A stretch of 64,000 bases of DNA from the NCBI GenBank assembly GCA_963847715.1, contig CAWKAZ010000009.1, positions 124,001 through 188,000 on the forward strand, in the 5' to 3' direction. Below the pieces are notes generated by a model. It made no database searches. It was given only the letters and a program-made list of their open reading frames with translations, and was not told the origin of the DNA. The stretch is from Acidiflorens sp963847715 (lineage in GTDB: Bacteria > Acidobacteriota > Terriglobia > Terriglobales > Acidobacteriaceae). The translations under genes were made by a program, and so were the position numbers. Positions 11,146 through 19,275 of this stretch are shown one piece after another. How positions within the stretch are numbered: the stretch's first letter is position 1; every line of letters begins with the position of its first letter.

Positions 11146-11496
11146 TCACCTCATGCGGATGTCGTGATCGCAGATAGTGGTAAAGACCGATAGCAGGTTC
11201 GTGACTCCGAGAAGCTGCCGAATCCTGACGCCAAGGTTGATGAGTTCCAAGGCACAGCCTGCCGACTTGGCGGAAACGTAGAGCCTTACCACCGTACCCA
11301 GCCCCGAACTATCCATGTGGGTGAGATCGGTCAAATCCAAGACGATACGCTTGGAGCCGGGAATCAACTGGCAGACCTCGTGGGTGAGAAGATCGTTCAC
11401 CCCGGCGACCAGTTTGCCGCTGCATCGCACAACCGCAACATCGCCAGAGCGGTCAACGTCGAGGGTCAGGTGATTCGTGGCAGGAGGGGCAGGCAT
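11146..11496 (-). CDS. STAS-domain anti-sigma factor antagonist
   Basis: This 116-residue single-domain protein has the STAS core with the phosphorylation-site segment HMDSSGLGTVV, as in SpoIIAA-type antagonists. Such proteins bind an anti-sigma kinase when their serine is unphosphorylated. The ATG at 11496 has AAGGAA about six bases upstream. No anti-sigma kinase or sigma factor gene is seen next to it, so its partner is unknown. Confidence 0.85.
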   Translation of the reverse strand: MPAPPATNHLTLDVDRSGDVAVVRCSGKLVAGVNDLLTHEVCQLIPGSKRIVLDLTDLTHMDSSGLGTVVRLYVSAKSAGCALELINLGVRIRQLLGVTNLLSVFTTICDHDIRMR

Positions 11497-11628
11497 CAAG
11501 GTTCCTTATGAAAAACAACGGTTTGAAATCGCTAGCGGGCGATTGTCACATATCGCGCGCGCGAATGAAACAGGATACGGGTTCGATTCTGGATGCCCTT
11601 CTGATTCTTTTCTGGCCGCCGAGCTATG

Positions 11629-11664
11629 TGAGAATTAGTAAACGAAGTTCCTTCTTAATTCTCA
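11629..11664. repeat. Perfect 9-bp inverted repeat upstream of a lipoprotein gene
   Basis: TGAGAATTA (11629-11637) and TAATTCTCA (11656-11664) are perfect inverted copies separated by 18 bases. They end 18 bases before the start codon of the lipoprotein gene. The element could be an operator for a dimeric regulator or a hairpin in the leader that affects translation. Confidence 0.6.
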
Positions 11665-11682
11665 TCCGAGGTACCTACCGTG

Positions 11683-12750
11683 ATGATCCCCCGTCAACGC
11701 ATACTCCTTTCGCGGATTGCAGTAGCGGCAATACTCCTCATCCTCATTGGTTGCGGAGCAGGCTCAAGACCAATCAGCTCCGGTAATTTTTCCGGAATCG
11801 TGGCGACGCAGCAGGATCACGCCGCCGGCACTCCTGCCAACCATGTGGGAGTCGCCAAGGTAACGCTAGGTTCTTCCCGCCTCACGGGCGGTGAATCCAC
11901 GGGAATCACGGTGAACTTGACCCAGCCTGCTCCCGACGGCGGAGCAGTGGTGCAACTGACCAGTTCTGACGCGAGTGTCGTCGCAACCCCGGCAGTGGTG
12001 AACATTCCTGCCGGCCGGACCAGCGCCACGGCCCCCGCTTCAACATCGTCGGTTGACGCTGCGGCCACTGTTGCCATCAGCGCGCTTTACGGAGATAGCG
12101 TCGCGGGAACGTCACTCGCAGTCGCGCCCCAGCTAACACCGGTGTTCAAAGTCGCCGTCGTGCCGTCCACCCTTACGATAAACCCCGGCCAGTCTGGATC
12201 AGCCACGGTGACCACCACGGTGAAGAACGGCTACGATCACTCTCTACAGCTATCCGTGTTGAAAATACCCGCCGGAGTATCGGTGTCCCTGACGCCATCG
12301 GTCATTCCCGCTCCCGGAGCGGGAACGTCTAATGCCAAGATCTCAGTTTCAAACAGTGCTGTTCCCGGCACCTACTCTCTGCGCGTGAGAGCCAGCGACG
12401 GCACAACTTCCCGCACCGCCACCTTGACGTTGACCGTGGCATCCTCAGGTCCCGGAGCGACGTTTCAGGGATGCTGGTACCACCAGTCCGGGCATCGCTA
12501 TCAGGGAGTTCGAATTTCGGTGGCCAACCCGGGTACGTATCCGTTTGACGCAGACCTCTATTGGGGCGCGACCTGCGATCCCAACAATCAAGCCGACGAG
12601 TTTGGGTACGGAACGCTCTTGAATTTCGGCGAGTTCGACTACATCTTCTGGTTTGCGGATTTCGGCGATCAGAGCGGCACCTCCGCACTCTGGCACGTCG
12701 GAAGCGACACGTCGCAATGTGTGAACTACGCCGTTGCTCCAGATTGCTAG
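11683..12750 (+). CDS. Lipoprotein with Ig-like repeats, unknown function
   Basis: The 355-residue product starts with a lipoprotein signal (ILLILIGCGAG; lipid attachment at the Cys). Low-complexity segments follow, then two Ig-like beta domains (about 60-150 and 155-255) of the kind found in acidobacterial surface proteins. The C-terminal 100 residues are rich in Trp, Tyr, Gly and paired Cys (QGCWYH, WGATCDPN, SQCVNYAV) and were not recognised. GAGG lies upstream; GTG at 11680 is an alternative start. It should be anchored in the outer membrane or cell surface. Confidence 0.7.
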   Translation: MIPRQRILLSRIAVAAILLILIGCGAGSRPISSGNFSGIVATQQDHAAGTPANHVGVAKVTLGSSRLTGGESTGITVNLTQPAPDGGAVVQLTSSDASVVATPAVVNIPAGRTSATAPASTSSVDAAATVAISALYGDSVAGTSLAVAPQLTPVFKVAVVPSTLTINPGQSGSATVTTTVKNGYDHSLQLSVLKIPAGVSVSLTPSVIPAPGAGTSNAKISVSNSAVPGTYSLRVRASDGTTSRTATLTLTVASSGPGATFQGCWYHQSGHRYQGVRISVANPGTYPFDADLYWGATCDPNNQADEFGYGTLLNFGEFDYIFWFADFGDQSGTSALWHVGSDTSQCVNYAVAPDC

Positions 12751-12870
12751 ATACGACGTCAAGAGTTACACCAAAGAAGTCACCGTTCATCCTGACGATA
12801 TCTCTGTGTTTTGAATCACAGCCGTCGGTTCGGCTGCCAGCTAGAATATAGCGCTTCAACGGGTCCACGA

Positions 12871-14349
12871 ATGGGGCGACGGCAGCGGCTGTTAATAACG
12901 GCGATACTGGTGGGAATCTGCCTCACGGCTGATGTCGAGCCCGCCCATGCCTCCGACGAGGATCCCATCCAGCGAGTACTGGCTGCCGGCCAGCAGGCGA
13001 TGCTCGAACGTCACTATGCCCAGGCTGTTCGCATTTTGCGCCGCGGACTCAAGAGTTATTCCCAGGACAACCGTTTGCGCTTGGAACTCGGACGCGCTTA
13101 CCTGGCCATTCGCTCGGATAGTGAGGCGATCCGGCTGTTTCGAGAGATTCTCCAAACCGAACCCGACAATCGTTCGGCCAAACTGGAGTTGGCGAGGGCC
13201 CTGGGGTATCGCCGTCAGTACCGACATTCGGACGAAATCTACAGGGAGTTGCTCAACGCTAACGCGGCGGACGAAACAGCAGCCATCGGCCTCGCAAGCA
13301 ATCTGCTACATGAAGAACGATCCCCCGAGGCGCGGGAGGTCGTCGATAAGGCCCTCACAGTTCATGCCAACAGCCTCCGTTTGCAGGAATACAAAGACAG
13401 AATCGCGGGTGGATTCTTTGGCGGCGAGGAACGCGAGGCTGGGATCAGACCGAACGCGGTGGAAGTGGACGGCGACTATGTCAGTGACACTGGCGGGAAT
13501 CATGCTTGGCAGTCGTCGCAGCGTGCGGATATTCGTCTCCGCTCAGGCTTAACCAACCGCGTCTTCTTCGAGCAGCAGGTGCAGCACGGTCCCGCAGTGG
13601 TGATACAGCCGGGAGAGGGTCCGTCAGATAGCCAGTCAGAAAGTCTCTCCGAGGTAGTCAAGACCTTTGATGAGCAACTTCGTTGGAGAGTTCGCGAGTC
13701 GCTCTTGCTCACAGCAGGTGGAGGTGCAGTTCAGTTTGACGATGGAGATGTTCACACGATTTATGACACATCTGCTGCCGTTCAACCAACGCCTCATTTG
13801 GTGTTGGGGGCTAGTTTTTCGCGGGTTCCGATCATCCCAGATGCTCAAGCGACGAACCTCAAGCTAACCGCCCAGGGGTTTGAAGCGCTCGCCAATTGGA
13901 CGCCAGGGAGATGGCTGATCAATGCGCGCGGGTCGCGGCAGCACTACTCCGACGAGAACATCGGCAGCCGCCAGAGCGTGGAGGTGATGCACGAATGGGG
14001 AAGGCCGCAGCTAATTTTCGAAACCGGCTACCGCTATCGGCATGTCAGTTTCGACGAGCAGCTTGGGCATGGCTACTTCAGTCCGAACGATTATCAGAGC
14101 CACTTAGCGATCGCCGGAGTTGGTTTTCGTCCAGGGAAAAAGTATCGAGGAGAGCTTCTCGTACGGGGCGGTTTTGAGTCAGTGGCCGCGGGAAGTCCTT
14201 TTGGTGCGGCCTGGGAAATTCACTTCCGGAACGCCTTGTTACTTGGAAACTGGACGTTGCAGCTGGACTACTCTAAGTATCATCTGGTTCAAAACTCCGG
14301 TGCGTTCGGTGCAGACTCCGGGCGGGTTGCGTTTACTTACCGCTTTTGA
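12871..14349 (+). CDS. TPR protein with C-terminal outer-membrane beta-barrel
   Basis: The 492-residue product has a signal peptide (LLITAILVGICLTAD), then three or four TPR repeats to about residue 180. The C-terminal part (about 210-492) has alternating beta strands and ends in VAFTYRF, the terminal Phe typical of outer-membrane barrels. The plan recalls proteins that export polysaccharide (TPR plus porin), but no synthase gene is adjacent. The ATG at 12871 is chosen because the signal peptide begins there; the longer frame starts at a TTG. It precedes the sigma54 activator gene by about 50 bases and is likely in the same operon. Confidence 0.72.
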   Translation: MGRRQRLLITAILVGICLTADVEPAHASDEDPIQRVLAAGQQAMLERHYAQAVRILRRGLKSYSQDNRLRLELGRAYLAIRSDSEAIRLFREILQTEPDNRSAKLELARALGYRRQYRHSDEIYRELLNANAADETAAIGLASNLLHEERSPEAREVVDKALTVHANSLRLQEYKDRIAGGFFGGEEREAGIRPNAVEVDGDYVSDTGGNHAWQSSQRADIRLRSGLTNRVFFEQQVQHGPAVVIQPGEGPSDSQSESLSEVVKTFDEQLRWRVRESLLLTAGGGAVQFDDGDVHTIYDTSAAVQPTPHLVLGASFSRVPIIPDAQATNLKLTAQGFEALANWTPGRWLINARGSRQHYSDENIGSRQSVEVMHEWGRPQLIFETGYRYRHVSFDEQLGHGYFSPNDYQSHLAIAGVGFRPGKKYRGELLVRGGFESVAAGSPFGAAWEIHFRNALLLGNWTLQLDYSKYHLVQNSGAFGADSGRVAFTYRF

Positions 14350-14402
14350 TTTGGTCGAGTTTGGCGTGCTGCGTGCTAGCAATGGAGGTTTGCGGAAACC
14401 TT

Positions 14403-15770
14403 ATGCCTATGGAAATTCTGGTTGTGGACGACGACAGGTCCACGCGTCAGTGGTTGTGCTCTGTACTGACCGCCGAAGGCTATCTTTGTCATGCTGCCGG
14501 CACTTCACAAGAAGCAGAGGAATCCTTGCGGTGCCATGAAGTTCATATGGCGCTGGTGGATATCTATCTCGCGGACACTAACGGCGTGGAGTTCCTCCGC
14601 CGTATTAAGACGGTGCAGCCGGATTGCGATTGCGTGATGATGACCGCCCATGCCAGCGTCGAGACCATGGCCCAGTCGGTGAAAGACGGTGCCGTCGAAT
14701 ACCTGGGGAAGCCACTGCGTATCGATGATCTGCTCTCAGTTGTCCGTCGCCTCGAAAGCCGTCGTCTGAACCGCGCTAACGGGGGCACGGTCGTCCAGGA
14801 GGAACTGGAACCCGAGGGGTTTGAAGGTACCGCCATTGTCGGCCGCAGTCCGAGAATGCTGGAGGTGTACCGTTCGATCGCGCGCGTCGCGCCGACGGAT
14901 GCTACCGTTCTGATCGTCGGTCCAAGCGGATCTGGAAAAGAACGAGTGGCACGCGCTATTCATACCCACAGCCAACGCGCGGGCAGGACGATGACCGCCA
15001 TCAACTGCGGGGCACTCGCCGAAAGCGTTCTCGAAAGCGAACTCTTCGGCCATGAAAAGGGAGCTTTTACCGGTGCGGATAGCGCGCGCCGCGGCCTTTT
15101 TGAGAACTCGAGCGGCGGGACGATTTTTCTCGACGAGATTTCCGAGACCACACCGGGATTCCAGGTCAAACTGCTGCGCGTGCTGCAAGAGAGGCAGATC
15201 CGGAGGCTGGGATCGAATAGCGTCGTGCCCGTCGATGTCCGAATTATCGCGGCCACGAATGCCGATCTCGGAGAGCGCATCCGCGCGAAACAGTTTCGCG
15301 AAGACCTGTACTACCGCTTGAGCGTTGTGACGATTCATTTGCCGTCGCTGGAGGATCGGCGGGTGGACATTCCGTTGCTTGTGCGTCATTTTCTGGCGAG
15401 CTTCAATGAACGTAACGCGCGCAATGTTACCGTCAACCAGGCAGCGGTGGAACTGCTGACGCGGATGGCATGGCCGGGGAATGTGCGGGAGTTGGAAAAC
15501 CTGATCGAACGAGCAGCCATCCTCTCCACCACCGGCGAAGTCACGGCGGAGGACATCGAGAGAGCCAGTGGTGCGGGAGCGCTAAGCACCGCAAGAGTCG
15601 AAGAGCCAGCCACGACGTTGAAGGGGGCCGAGAGACAGCAGATTGTCCGCGCCTTGCGCGAATCCGCGGGAAATCGGTCCCTGGCGGCAAGAACCCTCGG
15701 CATTGAACGCAAATTGCTCTACAAAAAAGCGCGGCGTCTGGGAATCGATTTGGACGCTCCCGACAAATGA
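14403..15770 (+). CDS. NtrC-family sigma54-dependent response regulator
   Basis: The 455-residue protein has a receiver domain (about 1-118, phosphorylated Asp in ALVDIYLAD, Lys in LGKPL). It continues with an AAA+ sigma54-activation domain (Walker A GPSGSGKE, GAFTGA loop contacting sigma54, Walker B ITIFLDEI-like segment) and a Fis-type helix-turn-helix at the C-terminus. It should activate sigma54 promoters when phosphorylated. The start at 14403 removes an unlikely leader and leaves the receiver starting at MEILVVDDD. It overlaps the kinase gene by four bases (ATGA), so that kinase is the predicted partner. Candidate targets are the sigma54-like sites in this window. Confidence 0.93.
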   Translation: MPMEILVVDDDRSTRQWLCSVLTAEGYLCHAAGTSQEAEESLRCHEVHMALVDIYLADTNGVEFLRRIKTVQPDCDCVMMTAHASVETMAQSVKDGAVEYLGKPLRIDDLLSVVRRLESRRLNRANGGTVVQEELEPEGFEGTAIVGRSPRMLEVYRSIARVAPTDATVLIVGPSGSGKERVARAIHTHSQRAGRTMTAINCGALAESVLESELFGHEKGAFTGADSARRGLFENSSGGTIFLDEISETTPGFQVKLLRVLQERQIRRLGSNSVVPVDVRIIAATNADLGERIRAKQFREDLYYRLSVVTIHLPSLEDRRVDIPLLVRHFLASFNERNARNVTVNQAAVELLTRMAWPGNVRELENLIERAAILSTTGEVTAEDIERASGAGALSTARVEEPATTLKGAERQQIVRALRESAGNRSLAARTLGIERKLLYKKARRLGIDLDAPDK

Positions 15771-18223
15771 AGCAACCATTGGCGACTGGCGAACGCTCTC
15801 GAAGCCGGATCACGTCATGGCTTGTGCTCAACCTGTTGTTGCTAGGCGTCGTAACAACTCTAAGCTTCACATATCCGGTGGAAGAACTTAGCCGTCGGCT
15901 CAGCGACATCTACTTTCGCGTTCGTGGGCCGCTGCCTGTTTCGAATTCCGTCGCCCTCGTATTGATCGATGATCTTAGCCTAAGCCGTTACGGAAGGTGG
16001 CCGTGGCCGAGATCACTGCTGGCACGATTGATTCGGACAACATCGGCGCAGCGGCCGATTGCGATCGGTCTCGATGTGTTGCTTTCCGAAGCAGAAGACG
16101 CGAAGAACGATGGCGATCTTGCTCAGGCGTTCCACGATGCGGGCAACCTGGTTCTGGCCACGAAGGTGGGAGGCTCTCCGCAGCGCGTATGGGCCGACCC
16201 GTTACCTTCATTTCTCGTCGCAAGCGCTGGGCTCGGGCATGTGCAGGCAGTCGAAGACGCCGATGGCATTTGCCGCAGGGTGCCAGTGCGAGAGTTGAGT
16301 GCAGATGGTCCGCGCCAGGCGCTGGCTCTCGAAGTCGTGCGTGTCGCGCGGCATTCGCAACTGGAGCAGAACTCGGGTGGAGTTCAGAGCAGCTTAGATC
16401 GCGTGCCCGCGGATGGCTTGAGGCGCAGCGGAACAACGGCCGGGTGGACTTCGTACGCGCCGGAATTTCTCACCATCAATTTCCGCCAGCAGTATGTGCC
16501 GGACCAACCGAGGCCACCGTTCGTCGTGGTGTCCGCTTCGGACTTGCTCTCCGGAAAACAGGCCCCGGCGCTGTGGGGCAAAGCCGTGCTCATCGGTTTT
16601 GGCGCGACCGAACTGAGCGATCGTTTGCCGACCCCGGTGAGCGGACAAATGCCGATGCCGGGCGTGGAGGTTCACGCGAATCTGGTGGACGGAGTGCTGC
16701 AAGGCCAAACCTTGCGGCATGTGGGATTGTTTCCGCAATTACTCTACTTGGTGTCCTTTTCTTTGATTTCGACCTGGTTGGTGTTGCGCTGGCCAGGGTG
16801 GAACGGAGTGTTATGGGAGATCGCGCTTCTCGCGATCAGCTACGGAACGGGCTACTGGCTTTTCGCGCACGCGAATCGCATTGTCGCATTTGGTCCGATT
16901 CTGTGTGCCGGCGTTCTCGCGGTGCCGCTGGCACAATTAGAGAATCTGATCATCGTCAATCGGGGACTGACACGCGGGCTGACACAACTGCGCCAGACTC
17001 TCCGTTCCGGAAAATCCCCGGAAGAACTCGCCAGTTTTCACACAGCGGACACAGCGCCCGAGGCCATCAGTGACCTGCATTGGCGAGTCGAACTCATTAA
17101 CCAGTTGCAATCCGAACTCTCTTCTCTTTATGCCTTTCGGCAACATCTGCTGGAGTCCATGCACGAGGGGCTGGCTGTATTCACTCATGAAGGTAAGACC
17201 CTCTTCCGCAATCGTTTTTGGGAAGCCTTTTGCAGGCAGCAAGGTTGGGACCCCGAAATCACCCTGACCGAATTTGGACGCCTGCTCGAACACCCAAGCT
17301 GGGCGAACCTGGCAGCGACGCTCCAGAGCGAAGGGATTCCGCTGGAAAGCGAAGTGTATCTAGGTGGAGGTTTCTGGCAGGTGCGCGGCATGCGACTGGC
17401 CTCGAACTCGGGGGAAGAGTCTTCACAGTGGATGGTGGTCGTCACTGATCTGACCTCCCGGCTGGAGCGGGATCAGGCGCGCGCCGACGCTCTGCGCTTT
17501 GTGACTCATGAACTGCGTACTCCTCTGGTTTCGATCCAGGGTTTCGCGGAATTCCTGCAGCGATACCCGCAGGCAGTTGGCTCGGCCGACGCCGCGGCCA
17601 CAATTTTCCGCGAGTCGCAGAGGCTGGTTTCGTTAATCAATACTTACCTCGATGTGCTGCGCTTTGACGCCGGAGCGCGCTCCCTGCGAAGAGAACCGAT
17701 CGCCATCGCGCCGATGATCGCGCAGGTGCAAAGAGTCATGTCACCGATCGCGGAGGCGGCGGACATCCGCATTGAAGTGCAGCTGGATTCAAATCTACCT
17801 GCTCTCGAAGGTGACGAACCCATGCTGAGTGGAGTAATCCTGAATCTCCTGAACAACGCGGTGAAGTACAGCCATGCCAAGAGCGAGGTCGATCTTCGGG
17901 TAACTGGGACAAGAGAGAACGTAGTCTTTGAAGTTAGCAATCCAGGTCCGCCGATCCCGCCGGACGATCTGGCTCACCTCTTTGAGCCTTTCTACCGCGC
18001 TCGCGCCACCAGCGATTCGACGCCGGGCTGGGGACTCGGTCTCACGTTCGTGAAACGCGCGGTCGAGGAGCACCATGGCACCATCGAAGCGTCCAGTGAT
18101 CAAGAATCAATTCGCGTGAGGGTAGTCCTGCCCGTCGGCGCTCCTCGGGTTAGTCGAGATCCGGAAAATGAAAGCCATCTGGAGCCATCGGGGCGCGAGG
18201 ACACAGCGGGTGGGTCTCGATGA
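15767..18223 (+). CDS. CHASE2-domain sensor histidine kinase
   Basis: The 818-residue membrane protein has an N-terminal helix (about 18-40), a large periplasmic CHASE2 sensor domain (about 42-310), three membrane helices (about 318-400), and a PAS-like domain (about 460-570). It ends with HisKA (FVTHELRTPLVS, His phosphorylated) and an HATPase (NLLNNAVKYS, GWGLGL). CHASE2 domains sense unknown extracytoplasmic signals. It is translationally coupled to the sigma54 activator and followed by a FecR-domain gene, a frequent companion of CHASE2 proteins. Confidence 0.92.
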   Translation: MKQPLATGERSRSRITSWLVLNLLLLGVVTTLSFTYPVEELSRRLSDIYFRVRGPLPVSNSVALVLIDDLSLSRYGRWPWPRSLLARLIRTTSAQRPIAIGLDVLLSEAEDAKNDGDLAQAFHDAGNLVLATKVGGSPQRVWADPLPSFLVASAGLGHVQAVEDADGICRRVPVRELSADGPRQALALEVVRVARHSQLEQNSGGVQSSLDRVPADGLRRSGTTAGWTSYAPEFLTINFRQQYVPDQPRPPFVVVSASDLLSGKQAPALWGKAVLIGFGATELSDRLPTPVSGQMPMPGVEVHANLVDGVLQGQTLRHVGLFPQLLYLVSFSLISTWLVLRWPGWNGVLWEIALLAISYGTGYWLFAHANRIVAFGPILCAGVLAVPLAQLENLIIVNRGLTRGLTQLRQTLRSGKSPEELASFHTADTAPEAISDLHWRVELINQLQSELSSLYAFRQHLLESMHEGLAVFTHEGKTLFRNRFWEAFCRQQGWDPEITLTEFGRLLEHPSWANLAATLQSEGIPLESEVYLGGGFWQVRGMRLASNSGEESSQWMVVVTDLTSRLERDQARADALRFVTHELRTPLVSIQGFAEFLQRYPQAVGSADAAATIFRESQRLVSLINTYLDVLRFDAGARSLRREPIAIAPMIAQVQRVMSPIAEAADIRIEVQLDSNLPALEGDEPMLSGVILNLLNNAVKYSHAKSEVDLRVTGTRENVVFEVSNPGPPIPPDDLAHLFEPFYRARATSDSTPGWGLGLTFVKRAVEEHHGTIEASSDQESIRVRVVLPVGAPRVSRDPENESHLEPSGREDTAGGSR

Positions 18224-18278
18224 CCCACCTGTCTGATCACTGTTGCAGAAAACAGCAGACTTATTTGCGGATTACAAA

Positions 18279-18294
18279 TGGCCCTGCATGTGCT
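18279..18294 (+). promoter_or_regulatory. Weak sigma54-like promoter before fecR-domain gene
   Basis: TGGCCC-N5-GTGCT keeps the invariant GG and GC ten bases apart but misses other consensus bases. A start about 12 bases downstream would give a short leader carrying GGAGG before the GTG at 18330. It lies right after the sigma54 activator/kinase operon. The call is tentative. Confidence 0.3.
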
Positions 18295-18329
18295 TTGGCA
18301 AGTATCTCTGGACAGTGTTGGAGGTTAGT

Positions 18330-19199
18330 GTGTTGTTCGTCTCGAACAATACGGTGACAGGAACTCGCAAACTCATCCTCCCGAGTCTGCGAGTTTCTTG
18401 TTGGCAGCGCTGGGCTGGTGCTCGCTCCTGGACAGCCTTGGCGATGCTTCCTGCCTGGGTGGCGCTTTGCCTGAGTGCCGCCCAGGGTCAGGTTTCTACG
18501 CCCGAACCATCTCCAGCGCCGTTTGCCGGCGCAGTTATCTCCGAATGGAAGGGACAAGTCCACGTGCAGTTGCCGGAGACCAATGTTGCCGCTCCAAAAC
18601 GAGGGCAAGTCCTCCCGGCGGGCACGGTGATAGAAACAGGGGAGGGTAGGCTGGTCCTGGTGTTACGCGCCGACGAAAGCGAGATTCTTGTTCAACCCCA
18701 CACACGTCTGGTGGTGACCGAACCGGCGCCGGGCAACTGGAACGCGCTTGAGATACTTCTGGGCCGCGTTCGAGCCTACATACGCAAACGAACCGGCGGG
18801 GCTCCGTCGTTCCAGATGGGGACGCCGAGCGCTGTCATCGCAGTTCGGGGCACTCGCTTCGATGTCGAGGTGAACGGCCACGGCGTGAGCGAAGTGGATG
18901 TCTTCGACGGACTCGTGGAAGTGGCAGCCACGACGAGCCCCGGAACTTCTGTCCTGGTCAGTCCGGGATTCTCGACTCGGGTCGCTTTAGGGACTCCGCC
19001 CGAGCCCCCAGTTCCAACCGGAGAGATTCGTCCCGGCGTGGATGCACCAGATGGAATGGCCAGATTGGAATTCGAGCGAGAGCGGGCCGCGCAGTCCGAT
19101 CGAAATCTCGAGATCGAACTTGGAGAGCGACCAGAAACGGAATTGGGCAACTCGACTGAGGCGAGTCGCGAAACGGAAGGACAACACTCGCCGGACTGA
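18330..19199 (+). CDS. Secreted FecR-domain protein
   Basis: The 289-residue product has a long N-region and signal sequence (hydrophobic LPAWVALCLSAA) followed by a FecR domain (about 75-220, core SAVIAVRGTRFDVEV). The C-terminal tail is Glu-rich and probably disordered. FecR domains outside iron transport bind extracytoplasmic partners and often accompany CHASE2 sensors. The GTG at 18330 is chosen because GGAGG is five bases upstream; the longer frame opens at a TTG at 18243. It may modulate the upstream kinase in the periplasm (inference). Confidence 0.78.
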   Translation: MLFVSNNTVTGTRKLILPSLRVSCWQRWAGARSWTALAMLPAWVALCLSAAQGQVSTPEPSPAPFAGAVISEWKGQVHVQLPETNVAAPKRGQVLPAGTVIETGEGRLVLVLRADESEILVQPHTRLVVTEPAPGNWNALEILLGRVRAYIRKRTGGAPSFQMGTPSAVIAVRGTRFDVEVNGHGVSEVDVFDGLVEVAATTSPGTSVLVSPGFSTRVALGTPPEPPVPTGEIRPGVDAPDGMARLEFERERAAQSDRNLEIELGERPETELGNSTEASRETEGQHSPD

Positions 19200-19275
19200 T
19201 TCCTCTTGCTCCCGCACCGGCAACCCCTCACCCTTCGTTGACTTGACCGTTTCACCCACGTAGCATTCTGCTCCA

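Noticed and set aside
11508..11786. 92-residue frame overlapping the lipoprotein gene start
   Set aside because: It overlaps the lipoprotein signal sequence in another frame and has no recognisable features.
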